A stretch of 49,080 nt of DNA. It comes from Alphaproteobacteria bacterium. Lineage in GTDB: Bacteria; Pseudomonadota; Alphaproteobacteria; JAUXUR01. Position numbers and translations under genes: made by a program. Shown piece by piece: positions 26,160 to 33,886 of the stretch. The notes under the pieces were generated by a model. That model was not told the DNA's origin. It saw only the letters and a list, made by a program, of their open reading frames with translations, and searched no databases. The first letter of the stretch is position 1; each line of letters opens with the position of its first letter. The DNA lies in the NCBI GenBank assembly GCA_030696155.1, contig JAUYSY010000014.1, positions 1-49,080 on the forward strand. Direction: 5' to 3'.

Positions 26160-27266
26160 CTCCTTGCTATTACTTTTAAATTGTTCCCACACACGCACAC
26201 GTTTTTGCTCATAGCGTAGGGGTGCAGGATGATCCATGTGAAAACGCTCGATTACTTCAGGTGGTGGAAATAACGTTTTATCATTAATTAAGTTCGGTTC
26301 TATTAATGAATGTGAACTTAAATTGCCATTTGCAAAACCTGTTTCATTGGTAATGCGGGCTGCAATGTCAGGACGCATCATAAAATTTAGAAATTTGTGT
26401 GCACCATCAGGGTTTGGTGCTTCATGATGTATGGCCATAATATCGATCCACATGGGTGTTAGTTCATGCGCTAAATTATATTGAATATTAACACCATTTT
26501 TACTTTCACGCGCGGCATTTCTTGCTTGTAATATATTGCCGGACCAGCCTAAAGCAAGACATAAATCGCCATTGGCAAAATTAGAAATATAATTGCTATT
26601 ATTAATTTCTTTGATATAAGGACGAATTTTAAGAAGTGCTTCTTTGGCGTGATTGAGTTCATCTAATTTTAGACTGTGGGGATTATAGCCTAAATAATGA
26701 AGCATAAGGGGGAGAATTTCTGTTGAGGAATCAACCATGGCAATCCCACATTTTTGGAAATTTTTTAAAATATTGGGATCAAAAAAAAGCTTCCATGAGT
26801 TTATCGGTGCGTCGGGCATAATTTTCAAGACTTTGTCTTGATTGATGCCAATGCCAGCACTTCCCCAAGAAAAAGGAATCGCATAAAGATTGTCAGGATC
26901 ATAATTGAGCAATTTTTTCATAATAATGGGGTCTAAGTTATTATGATTAGGCAGTTTTGATTTATCTAATTTTTGGTAAAATTTGGCTTTTAAATGATTG
27001 GGTAAAAAAGGGTTTGCCGTTAAAATGATGACATCAAAGCCCGTAAGACCAGCATAAAGTTTTGCTTCAAGCAATTCGTCAGAATCAAAGATAGTGGATA
27101 TGGTATTAAGGCCTGTTTCTTTTTCAAAATCTGTAAATACGGATTTAGGAATAGCGTTGGCCCAATAAAAAATCTTGACGTCTTTGGTGGCGGCAAAGGA
27201 AAGATATGGCGTTAAAAAAAATAAAAAACAAATTAAATAGTTTTTAGAAAAAAAAGCTGCGTTCAA
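26157..27266 (-). CDS. potD: polyamine ABC transporter substrate-binding protein
   Basis: Periplasmic receptor for spermidine or putrescine, 369 residues, first gene of the pot operon. A hydrophobic signal peptide (LICFLFFLTPYLSFA) is followed by KIFYWANAIPKSVFTDFEKETG, the standard PotD/PotF opening, and later by AIPFSWGSAGIGIN and LALGWSGNILQA, which line the polyamine site. The likely start is TTG at 27266, with AAGGAG 12-13 bases before it; spacing is long. The gene could be called potF; the substrate cannot be decided from sequence. Its TAA stop codon is the first three bases of the TIR element at 26039-26159. Confidence 0.9.
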   Translation of the reverse strand: MNAAFFSKNYLICFLFFLTPYLSFAATKDVKIFYWANAIPKSVFTDFEKETGLNTISTIFDSDELLEAKLYAGLTGFDVIILTANPFLPNHLKAKFYQKLDKSKLPNHNNLDPIIMKKLLNYDPDNLYAIPFSWGSAGIGINQDKVLKIMPDAPINSWKLFFDPNILKNFQKCGIAMVDSSTEILPLMLHYLGYNPHSLKLDELNHAKEALLKIRPYIKEINNSNYISNFANGDLCLALGWSGNILQARNAARESKNGVNIQYNLAHELTPMWIDIMAIHHEAPNPDGAHKFLNFMMRPDIAARITNETGFANGNLSSHSLIEPNLINDKTLFPPPEVIERFHMDHPAPLRYEQKRVRVWEQFKSNSKE

Positions 27267-27340
27267 ATTAGGGGGTAACTCCTTATGTAAGATCTACTTA
27301 TAATTTATATCTTATAAGAGCTACCCAGGCTAGAATTTTT

Positions 27341-27670
27341 TTAGGCGATAATCTTTTTATCTTTAAGTAATTGTTGTAATTCGCCGGAATCATACATTTC
27401 GCGAACAATATCACAGCCGCCGATGAATTCGCCTTTTATATAAAGTTGGGGAATGGTTGGCCAATTTGTAAATTGTTTAATACCTTCACGCACTTCTTGA
27501 TCGTCTAGGACATTGACGTCTTTAAAGTTGATATTAAAGTGTGTGAGTACTTGAACAACATAATTTGAAAAACCACATTGAGGAAAATCTTGCGTTCCCT
27601 TCATGTAGAGAACGATATTATTTTCACTAATATCTTTTTTAAATTGATCGAAAATTGGGTTTTCTGACAT
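27341..27670 (-). CDS. grxD: monothiol glutaredoxin, Grx4 family
   Basis: A 109-residue cytoplasmic CGFS-type glutaredoxin that carries or senses [2Fe-2S] clusters together with BolA. The active-site motif CGFS is at residues 32-35, preceded by KGTQDFPQ; TVPQLYIKGEFIGGCD-like sequence (PTIPQLYIKGEFIGGCDIV) forms the glutathione-binding part. The length and motifs are normal for the family. It lies 11 bases after the bolA stop codon, forming the Grx-BolA operon that is common in alphaproteobacteria. Confidence 0.95.
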   Translation of the reverse strand: MSENPIFDQFKKDISENNIVLYMKGTQDFPQCGFSNYVVQVLTHFNINFKDVNVLDDQEVREGIKQFTNWPTIPQLYIKGEFIGGCDIVREMYDSGELQQLLKDKKIIA

Positions 27671-27681
27671 TTTAAACCTTT

Positions 27682-27912
27682 CTATTTAATTTGTGTGGTA
27701 AGTGCTAAGGCATGCAATTCATTACCCATTTTAGGGCCCAACGCTTTGTAAACGAGTTGATGTTGTTGAATGCGTGTTTTATCTTTAAAGTCTACGCTTG
27801 TAATCTTTAAACCATAGTGATTTTGATCATTGTTTAAATCATTGAGTTCAATATCTGCTTCTGGAAAAGCAGTTTTAAGGATGTTTAAAATTTCCTGTGC
27901 TGGCATTGGCAT
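27682..27912 (-). CDS. bolA: BolA family protein
   Basis: A short BolA-like protein of about 76 residues that pairs with the monothiol glutaredoxin encoded next. The class II KH-like fold is indicated by VDFKDKTRIQQHQLVYKALG, including the conserved Arg and His-x-x-Val-Tyr used for cluster binding with Grx4. The ATG at 27912 has AGAG upstream; another ATG at 27906 or a GTG at 27927 are alternatives. The first residues (MPAQEILNILKTAFPEADIE) match the normal N-terminus of the IbaG/BolA type. Confidence 0.92.
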   Translation of the reverse strand: MPMPAQEILNILKTAFPEADIELNDLNNDQNHYGLKITSVDFKDKTRIQQHQLVYKALGPKMGNELHALALTTQIK

Positions 27913-28050
27913 TTTTGTGACTCTCACATAGATTCTTCTTGCATTCTTGATATGGGGGATGTAGAAGGATTTGTCAATTGCTTTTATCTATTTTAAGATG
28001 TGGTTGGCATTAGACGTTAAAATAATCAAATACGTTGGACGGGGGACAAA

Positions 28051-28371
28051 ATGACATTTTTAGATAATCTAGAACAAGCCCAAGAAGCAAAGCATTCACA
28101 AGAATTAACACATAAATTCAAGATGCTTGCGCGTCGCAATTTTTTGATAGGTTTGTGGTTGGGAGAAAAAATTGGATTGCAGGCGGATGCATTACAATCT
28201 TATGCGCATGCAATTGTTGATGCTGATTTTAAAAAACCAGGACATGAGGATGTGATCGAAAAACTATTAGATGATATTAAAAGTAATAATTTGTCTATCA
28301 GTGAAGATCAAATTCGTCGTAAAATGGATTACTATCTAGAGAAGGCTGAAGAAGAATTCAAAAATAAATAA
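28051..28371 (+). CDS. ATPase inhibitor subunit zeta (DUF1476)
   Basis: A 106-residue protein of the alphaproteobacterial DUF1476 family, whose Paracoccus member inhibits reverse rotation (ATP hydrolysis) of the F1Fo-ATP synthase. Recognisable parts are the N-terminal inhibitory segment (EEAKHSQEL-like: QEAKHSQELTHKFKMLARRN), then FLIGLWLGEKIGL, AIVDADFKKPGHEDVIEKLL and the C-terminal helix with IRRKMDYYLEKAEEEF. It is a good marker for the host lineage. It is followed 17 bases later by a small exported protein gene. Confidence 0.92.
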   Translation: MTFLDNLEQAQEAKHSQELTHKFKMLARRNFLIGLWLGEKIGLQADALQSYAHAIVDADFKKPGHEDVIEKLLDDIKSNNLSISEDQIRRKMDYYLEKAEEEFKNK

Positions 28372-28388
28372 TTAAATGCGAGGAAACC

Positions 28389-28571
28389 ATGAAATATATC
28401 TATGTATTCCTTTGTTTTTTATATGCACCAGCTCTTATGGCTTATGACGATTATATGCCTATTGCACCTGAAGTTGGTGGTGAGAAAGAGATGTTGTGGG
28501 AACCAACGGCTGATAAAGGGGATGCACCCAAAAGTGATATACATGAAAATGATGCAGGTCCAGCCGATTAA
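28389..28571 (+). CDS. small exported acidic protein
   Basis: A 60-residue protein with a clear signal peptide (MKYIYVFLCFLYAPALMA) and AGGAAA before the ATG. The mature part of about 42 residues is acidic (YDDYMPIAPEVGGEKEM ... HENDAGPAD) and has no cysteine or known motif. It is likely co-transcribed with the zeta-subunit gene and precedes a strong terminator. I do not recognise the family; a periplasmic location is inferred from the signal peptide. Confidence 0.7.
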   Translation: MKYIYVFLCFLYAPALMAYDDYMPIAPEVGGEKEMLWEPTADKGDAPKSDIHENDAGPAD

Positions 28572-28598
28572 ATAGTTTTATTTAGCGACTTGTTGAAT

Positions 28599-28630
28599 AT
28601 TAAAAAGGGCGCCTAAGCGCCCTTTTTAAT
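28599..28630. terminator. strong bidirectional rho-independent terminator
   Basis: ATTAAAAAGGGCGC (28599-28612) pairs perfectly with GCGCCCTTTTTAAT (28617-28630) around CTAA. It ends both the zeta-subunit transcript and, from the other strand, the ATP/ADP translocase transcript. Confidence 0.95.
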
Positions 28631-28647
28631 AGGTATCGAAAAAATGT

Positions 28648-30249
28648 TTAAGCGGATTTACGCTCAACAGATGGTTTTTCGATATTGGCTGCTTCTTTGT
28701 CTTTTTGGCCACCACTTGGTTCTTTGTTTTTAGCAACGAACAATTTGTTCAAGCCGAAGACTGCCCAGAACCAAATGCCAAGTCCTACAATAACGAGACC
28801 CGCAAGATAAGGGGCAATCGTTATTTGTGTGCCCGCTGTTACAACAAGTAATATTTGCTGAAGAAGAGCACCGCCAGATTTACCCAAGCGACCCCCAACA
28901 ACGTCAACAGCTGCTTTCCCTTTGATTTTCATATCATCATCAAGGGGGATATAGGCCATTTCTTTCGTTGGATCAAACAAAGAATATTTGGTTGATTTAG
29001 CGAGGACTTGTTGCCATTGCCCGAACATACAAGCAACTTGCACGGCTGTAAGAGAAATCCCCATTTCCATCATGTAAGGTCTGAACGTGTCTGGGAATAA
29101 AATCATTGCAAAGAAAACACCACCCGTTATAAGGATAACAATTGGTGTAATCAGCGCACTTGTAAGCCATCCGAATATACGTAACAGATTTGATCCTAAT
29201 AACATGAATATCATGGTAAGGACGGAGATCCAGATGAATACATCACCCATAGCCGCATTATATTCTGCTCTGCTTGGGAAAGCGATTTTCATCTGACTTT
29301 TCCAGGTTTGTTCTATAAGATTCATCGTAATGCCATAGATCACAACAAGTAATGCGATGTAAGCCAAATATTTGGATGTAAATATTTGTTTAAAACTATC
29401 TCCAAGGGATAATTTAGGTTTGCTTTTTTTCTTCGGTGCTTCACCTTCTTGTGGTGCGTATTTAGGATTGGCAATCACTTTGTTGTTTACAAAGAAAAAT
29501 AATGCCATGATAATAACGGCACTAATAGCAACTGATCCACAAATCCAACCAATAGTTGTTCCATAGCCATCAATTGTGTTTCCTGATGCAAGTGTTGCTT
29601 CTTTACCTAAAGTATCAAAGTATTTTGTTGCAAAACCGGATAACATCACACCCATATTACCAATAAGCCCAAAGAACCCATAGAATCTTTTAGCTTCATT
29701 AACGCGTGTGGATAAGTTGGCTAATTGCCAGAAAAGAAGGGATAAGACAACAGAGCCCCATAATTCAGCCATGATATAAAATAGAGAATCTGTCCAATTG
29801 GCTAGCATTGGTATCAACCATTTTGCGAAAGGATACTCTGCTTGCATAGCAAATAATTTCTCTGGGCCCATATGGAGCGCATCACGATTTGGGTAGAGGA
29901 ATATTGTGAAAGCTGCAAAAAAGACAACAAAGATCATGATGACTGTGTAGAAAAGAGCTGGCCTGCTTAAAAGGTTGCTCATCTTTGAGTAGAAAAAGAA
30001 AAACATGATCGCAAATGGCAAAACGCCCCAAACTTTTAAAAAGCTGGTGACTTCAGAGCCTGAGCCTTCTCCAGAAATGACGAGTGCATCTTTGGTGCCG
30101 CGCAAAATCGTGTAATTGAATAGAATGAGAGCCATCATTAATGCCATGGGAATGAATTTTAGATTTTCATTTCCATATACGGGCCATATAACGGCACGAA
30201 CTTTCGAGAGAAAACTCTCGTTTTTAATGTTCGATTTATCAGCTGTCAT
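28648..30249 (-). CDS. tlc: ATP/ADP translocase, Tlc/NTT family
   Basis: An inner-membrane nucleotide antiporter that brings host ATP into the bacterium in exchange for ADP. The protein (533 residues) has about 12 hydrophobic helices. Family motifs include FNYTILRGTKDALVI near residue 50, the WGSVVLSLLFWQLAN segment, and KLSLGDSFKQIFTSKYLAYIALLV in the central loop and helix 7. GGAGG lies 6 bases before the ATG at 30249. Only intracellular bacteria, chlamydiae and plastids normally have this family, so it fixes the lifestyle. Some family members carry other nucleotides, which cannot be excluded. The gene is monocistronic with its own terminator. Confidence 0.95.
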   Translation of the reverse strand: MTADKSNIKNESFLSKVRAVIWPVYGNENLKFIPMALMMALILFNYTILRGTKDALVISGEGSGSEVTSFLKVWGVLPFAIMFFFFYSKMSNLLSRPALFYTVIMIFVVFFAAFTIFLYPNRDALHMGPEKLFAMQAEYPFAKWLIPMLANWTDSLFYIMAELWGSVVLSLLFWQLANLSTRVNEAKRFYGFFGLIGNMGVMLSGFATKYFDTLGKEATLASGNTIDGYGTTIGWICGSVAISAVIIMALFFFVNNKVIANPKYAPQEGEAPKKKSKPKLSLGDSFKQIFTSKYLAYIALLVVIYGITMNLIEQTWKSQMKIAFPSRAEYNAAMGDVFIWISVLTMIFMLLGSNLLRIFGWLTSALITPIVILITGGVFFAMILFPDTFRPYMMEMGISLTAVQVACMFGQWQQVLAKSTKYSLFDPTKEMAYIPLDDDMKIKGKAAVDVVGGRLGKSGGALLQQILLVVTAGTQITIAPYLAGLVIVGLGIWFWAVFGLNKLFVAKNKEPSGGQKDKEAANIEKPSVERKSA

Positions 30250-30554
30250 GTTTACCTCCAATGCAACTGCTTGAAAAAAACTTTTTTACAAATTTTAGGT
30301 CATAAAAGTTACCCAAAATATACAATAAGGTCAACTGAATGTACATATTTATTTTATAGGCTGTTGACCTAGATTCCTGGATATTTTGTAAATAAATACA
30401 AACATCCATATATAAATGATAAGTGATGGGTCATTAAAAATTGGTTAAGAGATAGTATTTTTTTATAAAAAAATGCATTTTTTTTCAACTTAAAATTGAT
30501 TAAATGTGGCTTGAAATCACGCAAAAGTGTGCCTGTATATGAATTTACCCATTT

Positions 30555-30589
30555 TTATCCACAGACTTGTTCAATGTTTTTGGGGATAA
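30555..30589. promoter_or_regulatory. pair of DnaA-box-like sequences
   Basis: TTATCCACA (30555-30563) is a perfect E. coli-type DnaA box on the plus strand. TGGGGATAA (30581-30589) is, on the minus strand, TTATCCCCA, one mismatch from consensus. They may mark a DnaA-regulated promoter or a DnaA-titrating site. Two boxes are too few to claim an origin. Confidence 0.3.
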
Positions 30590-30716
30590 GTTTTTGGAAG
30601 CATTAGGATAGAAAAATAGTGTGTGTGGTGCGTGATTTAAATATCACAATTTTTTTAAATGTGACGAAACGTTAACGCAAGGTAACTCACGGGGAGGGAG
30701 GGTGAAATTTGAACAT

Positions 30717-30755
30717 CCCACCCCCTACGTCCTGCAGCCATATCATTACCCACAA
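30717..30755 (-). repeat. CCGCGG palindrome, degenerate copy f
   Basis: CCACCCCCTACGTCCTGCAGCC followed by ATATCATTACCCACAAG looks like one half of the repeat with its core lost. The phrase ATCATTACCCA recurs in inverse form (GGGTAATGATATGG) before copy e at 30964, which suggests a larger composite repeat. Confidence 0.5.
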
Positions 30756-30794
30756 GTGTTTCAACCTATTGATATTTAATAACTATTGCTTACT

Positions 30795-30831
30795 CCGCCT
30801 CCTACGTCCCGCGGCTTGTCCGCGTGATCCA
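30795..30831 (-). repeat. CCGCGG palindrome, copy c
   Basis: CCTCCTACGTCCCGCGGC, TTGT, CCGCGTGATCCAG: the same sequence as copy b with one mismatch in the palindrome. It is inverted relative to copy d about 60 bases downstream. Confidence 0.8.
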
Positions 30832-30893
30832 GAAAGCAAATAAAGAAGATGTCATTGCCTAATTTATACAATCTTAACTTTAGGGAAGATTGT

Positions 30894-30936
30894 CTGGATC
30901 CCGCGATCAAGTCGCGGGAAGTAGGAAAGGGGTGGG
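30894..30936 (+). repeat. CCGCGG-family palindrome, copy d
   Basis: CTGGATCCCGCGATCAAG followed by TCGCGGGAAGTAGGAAAGGG: here the arms are CCCGCGA/TCGCGGG, so both arms changed together and pairing is kept relative to copies a-c. Confidence 0.8.
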
Positions 30937-30963
30937 GTTTTTATACTTATGGGTAATGATATG

Positions 30964-30990
30964 GTCGTGACTTGATCGCGGGATCCATAA
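30964..30990 (-). repeat. CCGCGG-family palindrome, copy e (partial)
   Basis: GTCGTGACTTGATCGCGGG followed by ATCCATAA matches the inner and one outer part of copy d in inverse orientation; the other outer arm is degenerate. Confidence 0.65.
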
Positions 30991-31137
30991 AACTTATTGA
31001 AAATTAACGATTATGTCTATCATTTTACTTTTTTAGCATGGACCCCACGGGTCTTGGCGCGAGGCATATCAGGGGGGGCTGGACAATGTAAGTCGAATTC
31101 TCAACATGTTTTAGATTTGTTTAAAGCAATGAACGAC

Positions 31138-31241
31138 TATAGTGTTTTCGCTTTTGGTTAAGAGAGGGAATGAGGAGCTGCGTGTAGTCTCGTTCTACAT
31201 GAGGTGTGCTTACGCTCTATTAACAGTGGAAAGCGCTCTAT
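31138..31241 (+). repeat. TIR element subfamily I, copy G (after Thr-rich gene)
   Basis: A 104-bp element starting TATAGTGTTTTCGC and ending in an imperfect inverted copy (GCGCTCTAT). Core at 31183-31203: TGTAGTCTCG...TACATGAG. It matches the reverse complement of the copy after phoU over TATAGTGTT.TCGCTTT, GTTAAGAGA.GGAAT and the core. It ends 3 bases from the stop codon of the gene at 31245. Confidence 0.7.
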
Positions 31242-31244
31242 TGC

Positions 31245-31940
31245 TTATCCACGTTTCCATGGACCGCCATACCATAATTGTGGACGTGCACCATCATAAG
31301 CTTGTTTGCGTGCTTCTTTTTTGAAGTCTTTTTGTTCATATAAAGTTGTAGTGCCTTCTTTATTCGCGTTTGCTTTTTCGACTGTTTTTTGATCTTCCTT
31401 TGCAGCTTTTTTATCAACTGGTTCAAGTGCTTTATTTTCTTTTTTGTATTTTTCTACGTTTGTCGAAATTATTTTTTTGTCTTCATTTTTTGTATTTGTA
31501 TCGCTTGTTGTTGTCGTTTGGGATGATGCTTCAGTCCTTTTAATATCTTTTGATGTAGCTTTTTTCTGCGTTTGGTCAGTTGAGGTTTTTTTGACTTTAT
31601 CATTTGTTGTGGTTGTAGTCGTTGTTGTTGTAACAATTGAGGTATTTGAAGTAACTGATTTAGGCATTGTGGATGTTCTTTTACCCATGGCTTCGTCAAG
31701 ATTACGTTTATAAGTGTTGAGCACATTCAAGGAAACACCATTTGCACTTCTACTTTGTCGAGGTTGTTGATGAATATTATTGGTTTTGTAAAGTGGTTCT
31801 AGATAATTGCTTAGATGTGGGTCGAGCGGTGTAAGTGGATTTGATTGCGTATAAGCAATGGGCGCTCCATATGCTTCAACATATAGTAAATTGTGTGATG
31901 AGAGTATAATAAATGCAAGTAAAGAATATTTTCTGATCAT
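31245..31940 (-). CDS. exported Thr/Lys-rich low-complexity protein
   Basis: A 231-residue protein with a signal peptide (IRKYSLLAFIILSSHNLLYVEA); the ATG at 31940 has GGAG upstream, unlike an earlier in-frame ATG. The mature protein has a Pro/Tyr-containing N-terminal part, then a tract of nine Thr (codons at 31605-31631) and about 100 residues rich in Thr, Lys, Glu and Asn, which look disordered. It ends with a conserved-looking aromatic and Gly motif, PQLWYGGPWKRG. I do not recognise a family. It could be a surface-attached or secreted linker-type protein. An inverted-repeat element follows its stop codon. Confidence 0.72.
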   Translation of the reverse strand: MIRKYSLLAFIILSSHNLLYVEAYGAPIAYTQSNPLTPLDPHLSNYLEPLYKTNNIHQQPRQSRSANGVSLNVLNTYKRNLDEAMGKRTSTMPKSVTSNTSIVTTTTTTTTTNDKVKKTSTDQTQKKATSKDIKRTEASSQTTTTSDTNTKNEDKKIISTNVEKYKKENKALEPVDKKAAKEDQKTVEKANANKEGTTTLYEQKDFKKEARKQAYDGARPQLWYGGPWKRG

Positions 31941-32111
31941 CTTAAAACTCCTTTGTATCACTTAAATATAATTTTATATGTTAAATATTAAGAATACGTT
32001 AAGGCTTTATTTAGATGATTAGATATGTTTTGATGTTTTTTAGGAAATTAATTTATTATGTGTGGAGATAACTTACTATGAATGTGAGCCTGGAAATAAA
32101 ATTGTTGAAAA

Positions 32112-32148
32112 ATAAAATTAAAAGTGGCCCAAATTTTAAAATGGGCCA
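32112..32148 (-). terminator. rho-independent terminator after the OppA-type gene
   Basis: TGGCCCA (32125-32131) pairs with TGGGCCA (32142-32148), extended by A/T pairs inside. On the minus strand the stem is followed by CTTTTAATTTTATT. It lies 43 bases after the stop codon at 32191. Confidence 0.8.
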
Positions 32149-32190
32149 GTCTTAAAAGGCTATATTTACTTATGAAAAATTAAAGCTCTT

Positions 32191-33813
32191 TTATTTTACA
32201 ATATCCAAGTCTTTTGAATAAAATATATCCAAAAGATTTGATCCACCAATGCCATAGCCTTTAACCCAAGGTTTGACAAGTCGTGCTGTAACGCGATTAT
32301 AAATGGGAAGAAGCGGGGCATCTTCAAGCAATATTTTTTCAGCCTGACCAAATATTTCGGCACGTTTTTCTAAATCAACAGCTATGGAGGCCTGTTCTAA
32401 AAGGGCGTCATATTGAGGTGAGTTATAGCCACAATGATTTACACCTGAGTCCGATTTAAAAATTTCTAAAAAAGTAAGAGGGTCATTATAGTCGCCAGCC
32501 CAACCGCCACGATACATTTCAATGTTTTTGCCCTCTGATCGTTCTTGTAAGAAGACTTTCCATTCTAAATTACGCAGAGTGACTTCGATGCCTGGGAACG
32601 CCTGTTTCCACATATCGATCACAGCTAATGCTACTTTTTTATGATTTTCGTCTGTATTATACGAAAATTCGAATTTGAGGGGATTTTTAAGATTGTACCC
32701 TGCTTTTTCATAAAGTTCTTTAGCGCGTTTAAGACGATCTTCCGTGCTGAGCGCTTGAAAAGAAAGGGATACAGGCTTTGCATTCGCAGTCATAGGTGGC
32801 ACAAAACCATAGGCTGGAATTTCTCCAGCAAGTGTAATGTGATTTACAATTTTTTCACGATCTATAACCATCGATAAAGCTTCACGAATATCTTTATTTG
32901 TACCTAATGGCGCTTTTCTAAGGTTAATCCCATAATAATAATTGCTTAAATAAGGATGTATTTTAAGATCTTTGACAAGATCTTTGTCACGTTTGATAAA
33001 TTGTATTTTTTCAGCTTGAACTTCATAAGTTAAATCAAGTTGACCTGCGCGATAGTTTTTAAGTGTTGTATTTTGTTCTTCTGTTGTAAAATATTGTACT
33101 TTATCTATTTTTACATTGGCACGATCCCAATAATGCGGATTTTTGCTCAGCATAATGTAATCTTGGGGGCGCCATTCGGTGAGCATAAAAGCACCATTAG
33201 ACACCATTTTGCCAGGCTTTGTAACCTCATTTTTATATAGTTCTAAGGCACCCTTGTGGAAAGGAAAGAAGGAATAATGTAATAAAGAATTTAAGAAATA
33301 ACCTGTTGGTGCTTTAAGGGTGACTTGAAGTGTTTTATCGTCAAGTGCTTTGACACCTAAGGCATTTAAATCTTTATTTTCGCCTTTTGAAATTTCATGG
33401 GCATTAAGAACAGGACTAAGTATAAAAGCATAAGTAGACGCGGTTTTGGGGTCAAGCAAATGTTGCCAAGCAAATACAAAATCATGAGCCGTAACAGGAT
33501 CGCCATTCGACCAATTCCCGCGAATATCATGGAAGGTATAAATTTTACCTGTTTCGTCAATTTCCCATCTTTGCGCAGCGCCTGGAATAATTTTGCCATT
33601 TTGATCGCAGTTTACAAGGCCTTCATAAAGATCACGTAAAAGCATATTGGAAGGGACGTCTGATGCACGTGCTATATAAAGAGATTGTGGCTCTGCACTA
33701 TTGCTACGTCTTAAAATTTTTTCATTTTTAATGTCAGCGGTAGCGTTTAAACAAGGTGTTAGTTCAATAAAGGTTAAAAAACAAATTAAGCTTATTGCAA
33801 GTTTTTTGAGCAT
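32191..33813 (-). CDS. oppA: OppA-type peptide ABC transporter substrate-binding protein
   Basis: A 540-residue periplasmic solute-binding protein of family 5. A signal peptide (LAISLICFLTFIELTPCLNA) is followed by SAEPQSLYIARASDVPSNMLLRDLYEGL, typical of OppA/MppA, then DPVTAHDFVFAWQHLLDP, REALSMVIDREKIV and GGWAGDYNDPLTFLEIF. The oligopeptide or murein tripeptide specificity cannot be separated by sequence. No oppBCDF genes are adjacent, so it must use a transporter encoded elsewhere or act alone. The ribosome site (CGGAA) is weak. It is a single-gene unit with a terminator. Confidence 0.9.
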   Translation of the reverse strand: MLKKLAISLICFLTFIELTPCLNATADIKNEKILRRSNSAEPQSLYIARASDVPSNMLLRDLYEGLVNCDQNGKIIPGAAQRWEIDETGKIYTFHDIRGNWSNGDPVTAHDFVFAWQHLLDPKTASTYAFILSPVLNAHEISKGENKDLNALGVKALDDKTLQVTLKAPTGYFLNSLLHYSFFPFHKGALELYKNEVTKPGKMVSNGAFMLTEWRPQDYIMLSKNPHYWDRANVKIDKVQYFTTEEQNTTLKNYRAGQLDLTYEVQAEKIQFIKRDKDLVKDLKIHPYLSNYYYGINLRKAPLGTNKDIREALSMVIDREKIVNHITLAGEIPAYGFVPPMTANAKPVSLSFQALSTEDRLKRAKELYEKAGYNLKNPLKFEFSYNTDENHKKVALAVIDMWKQAFPGIEVTLRNLEWKVFLQERSEGKNIEMYRGGWAGDYNDPLTFLEIFKSDSGVNHCGYNSPQYDALLEQASIAVDLEKRAEIFGQAEKILLEDAPLLPIYNRVTARLVKPWVKGYGIGGSNLLDIFYSKDLDIVK

Positions 33814-33886
33814 ATTATATTCCGATCTAGAGTGTTCTATAACATTAAATCATAGCAAATTTGTATTCTTCTGCAAGCAAAAACTG

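Larger units (their letters stand above)
30250..31137. other. ~890-bp non-coding, repeat-rich region upstream of tlc
   Basis: The right part (30717-30990) holds four full or partial CCGCGG palindromes. The left part (30250-30700) is AT-rich and should include the tlc promoter; it also contains two DnaA-box-like sequences in opposite orientation (30555-30563 and 30581-30589). I see no open frame with coding character in either strand. Confidence 0.6.

Noticed and set aside
30250..31137. Possible replication origin upstream of tlc
   Set aside because: Only two DnaA-box-like sites were found and none of the genes usually near alphaproteobacterial origins are present.
31444..31713. A plus-strand frame of 89 codons antisense to the Thr-rich gene
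   Set aside because: Its Val-rich translation is the mirror of the Thr/Lys-rich codons; it has no ribosome site.
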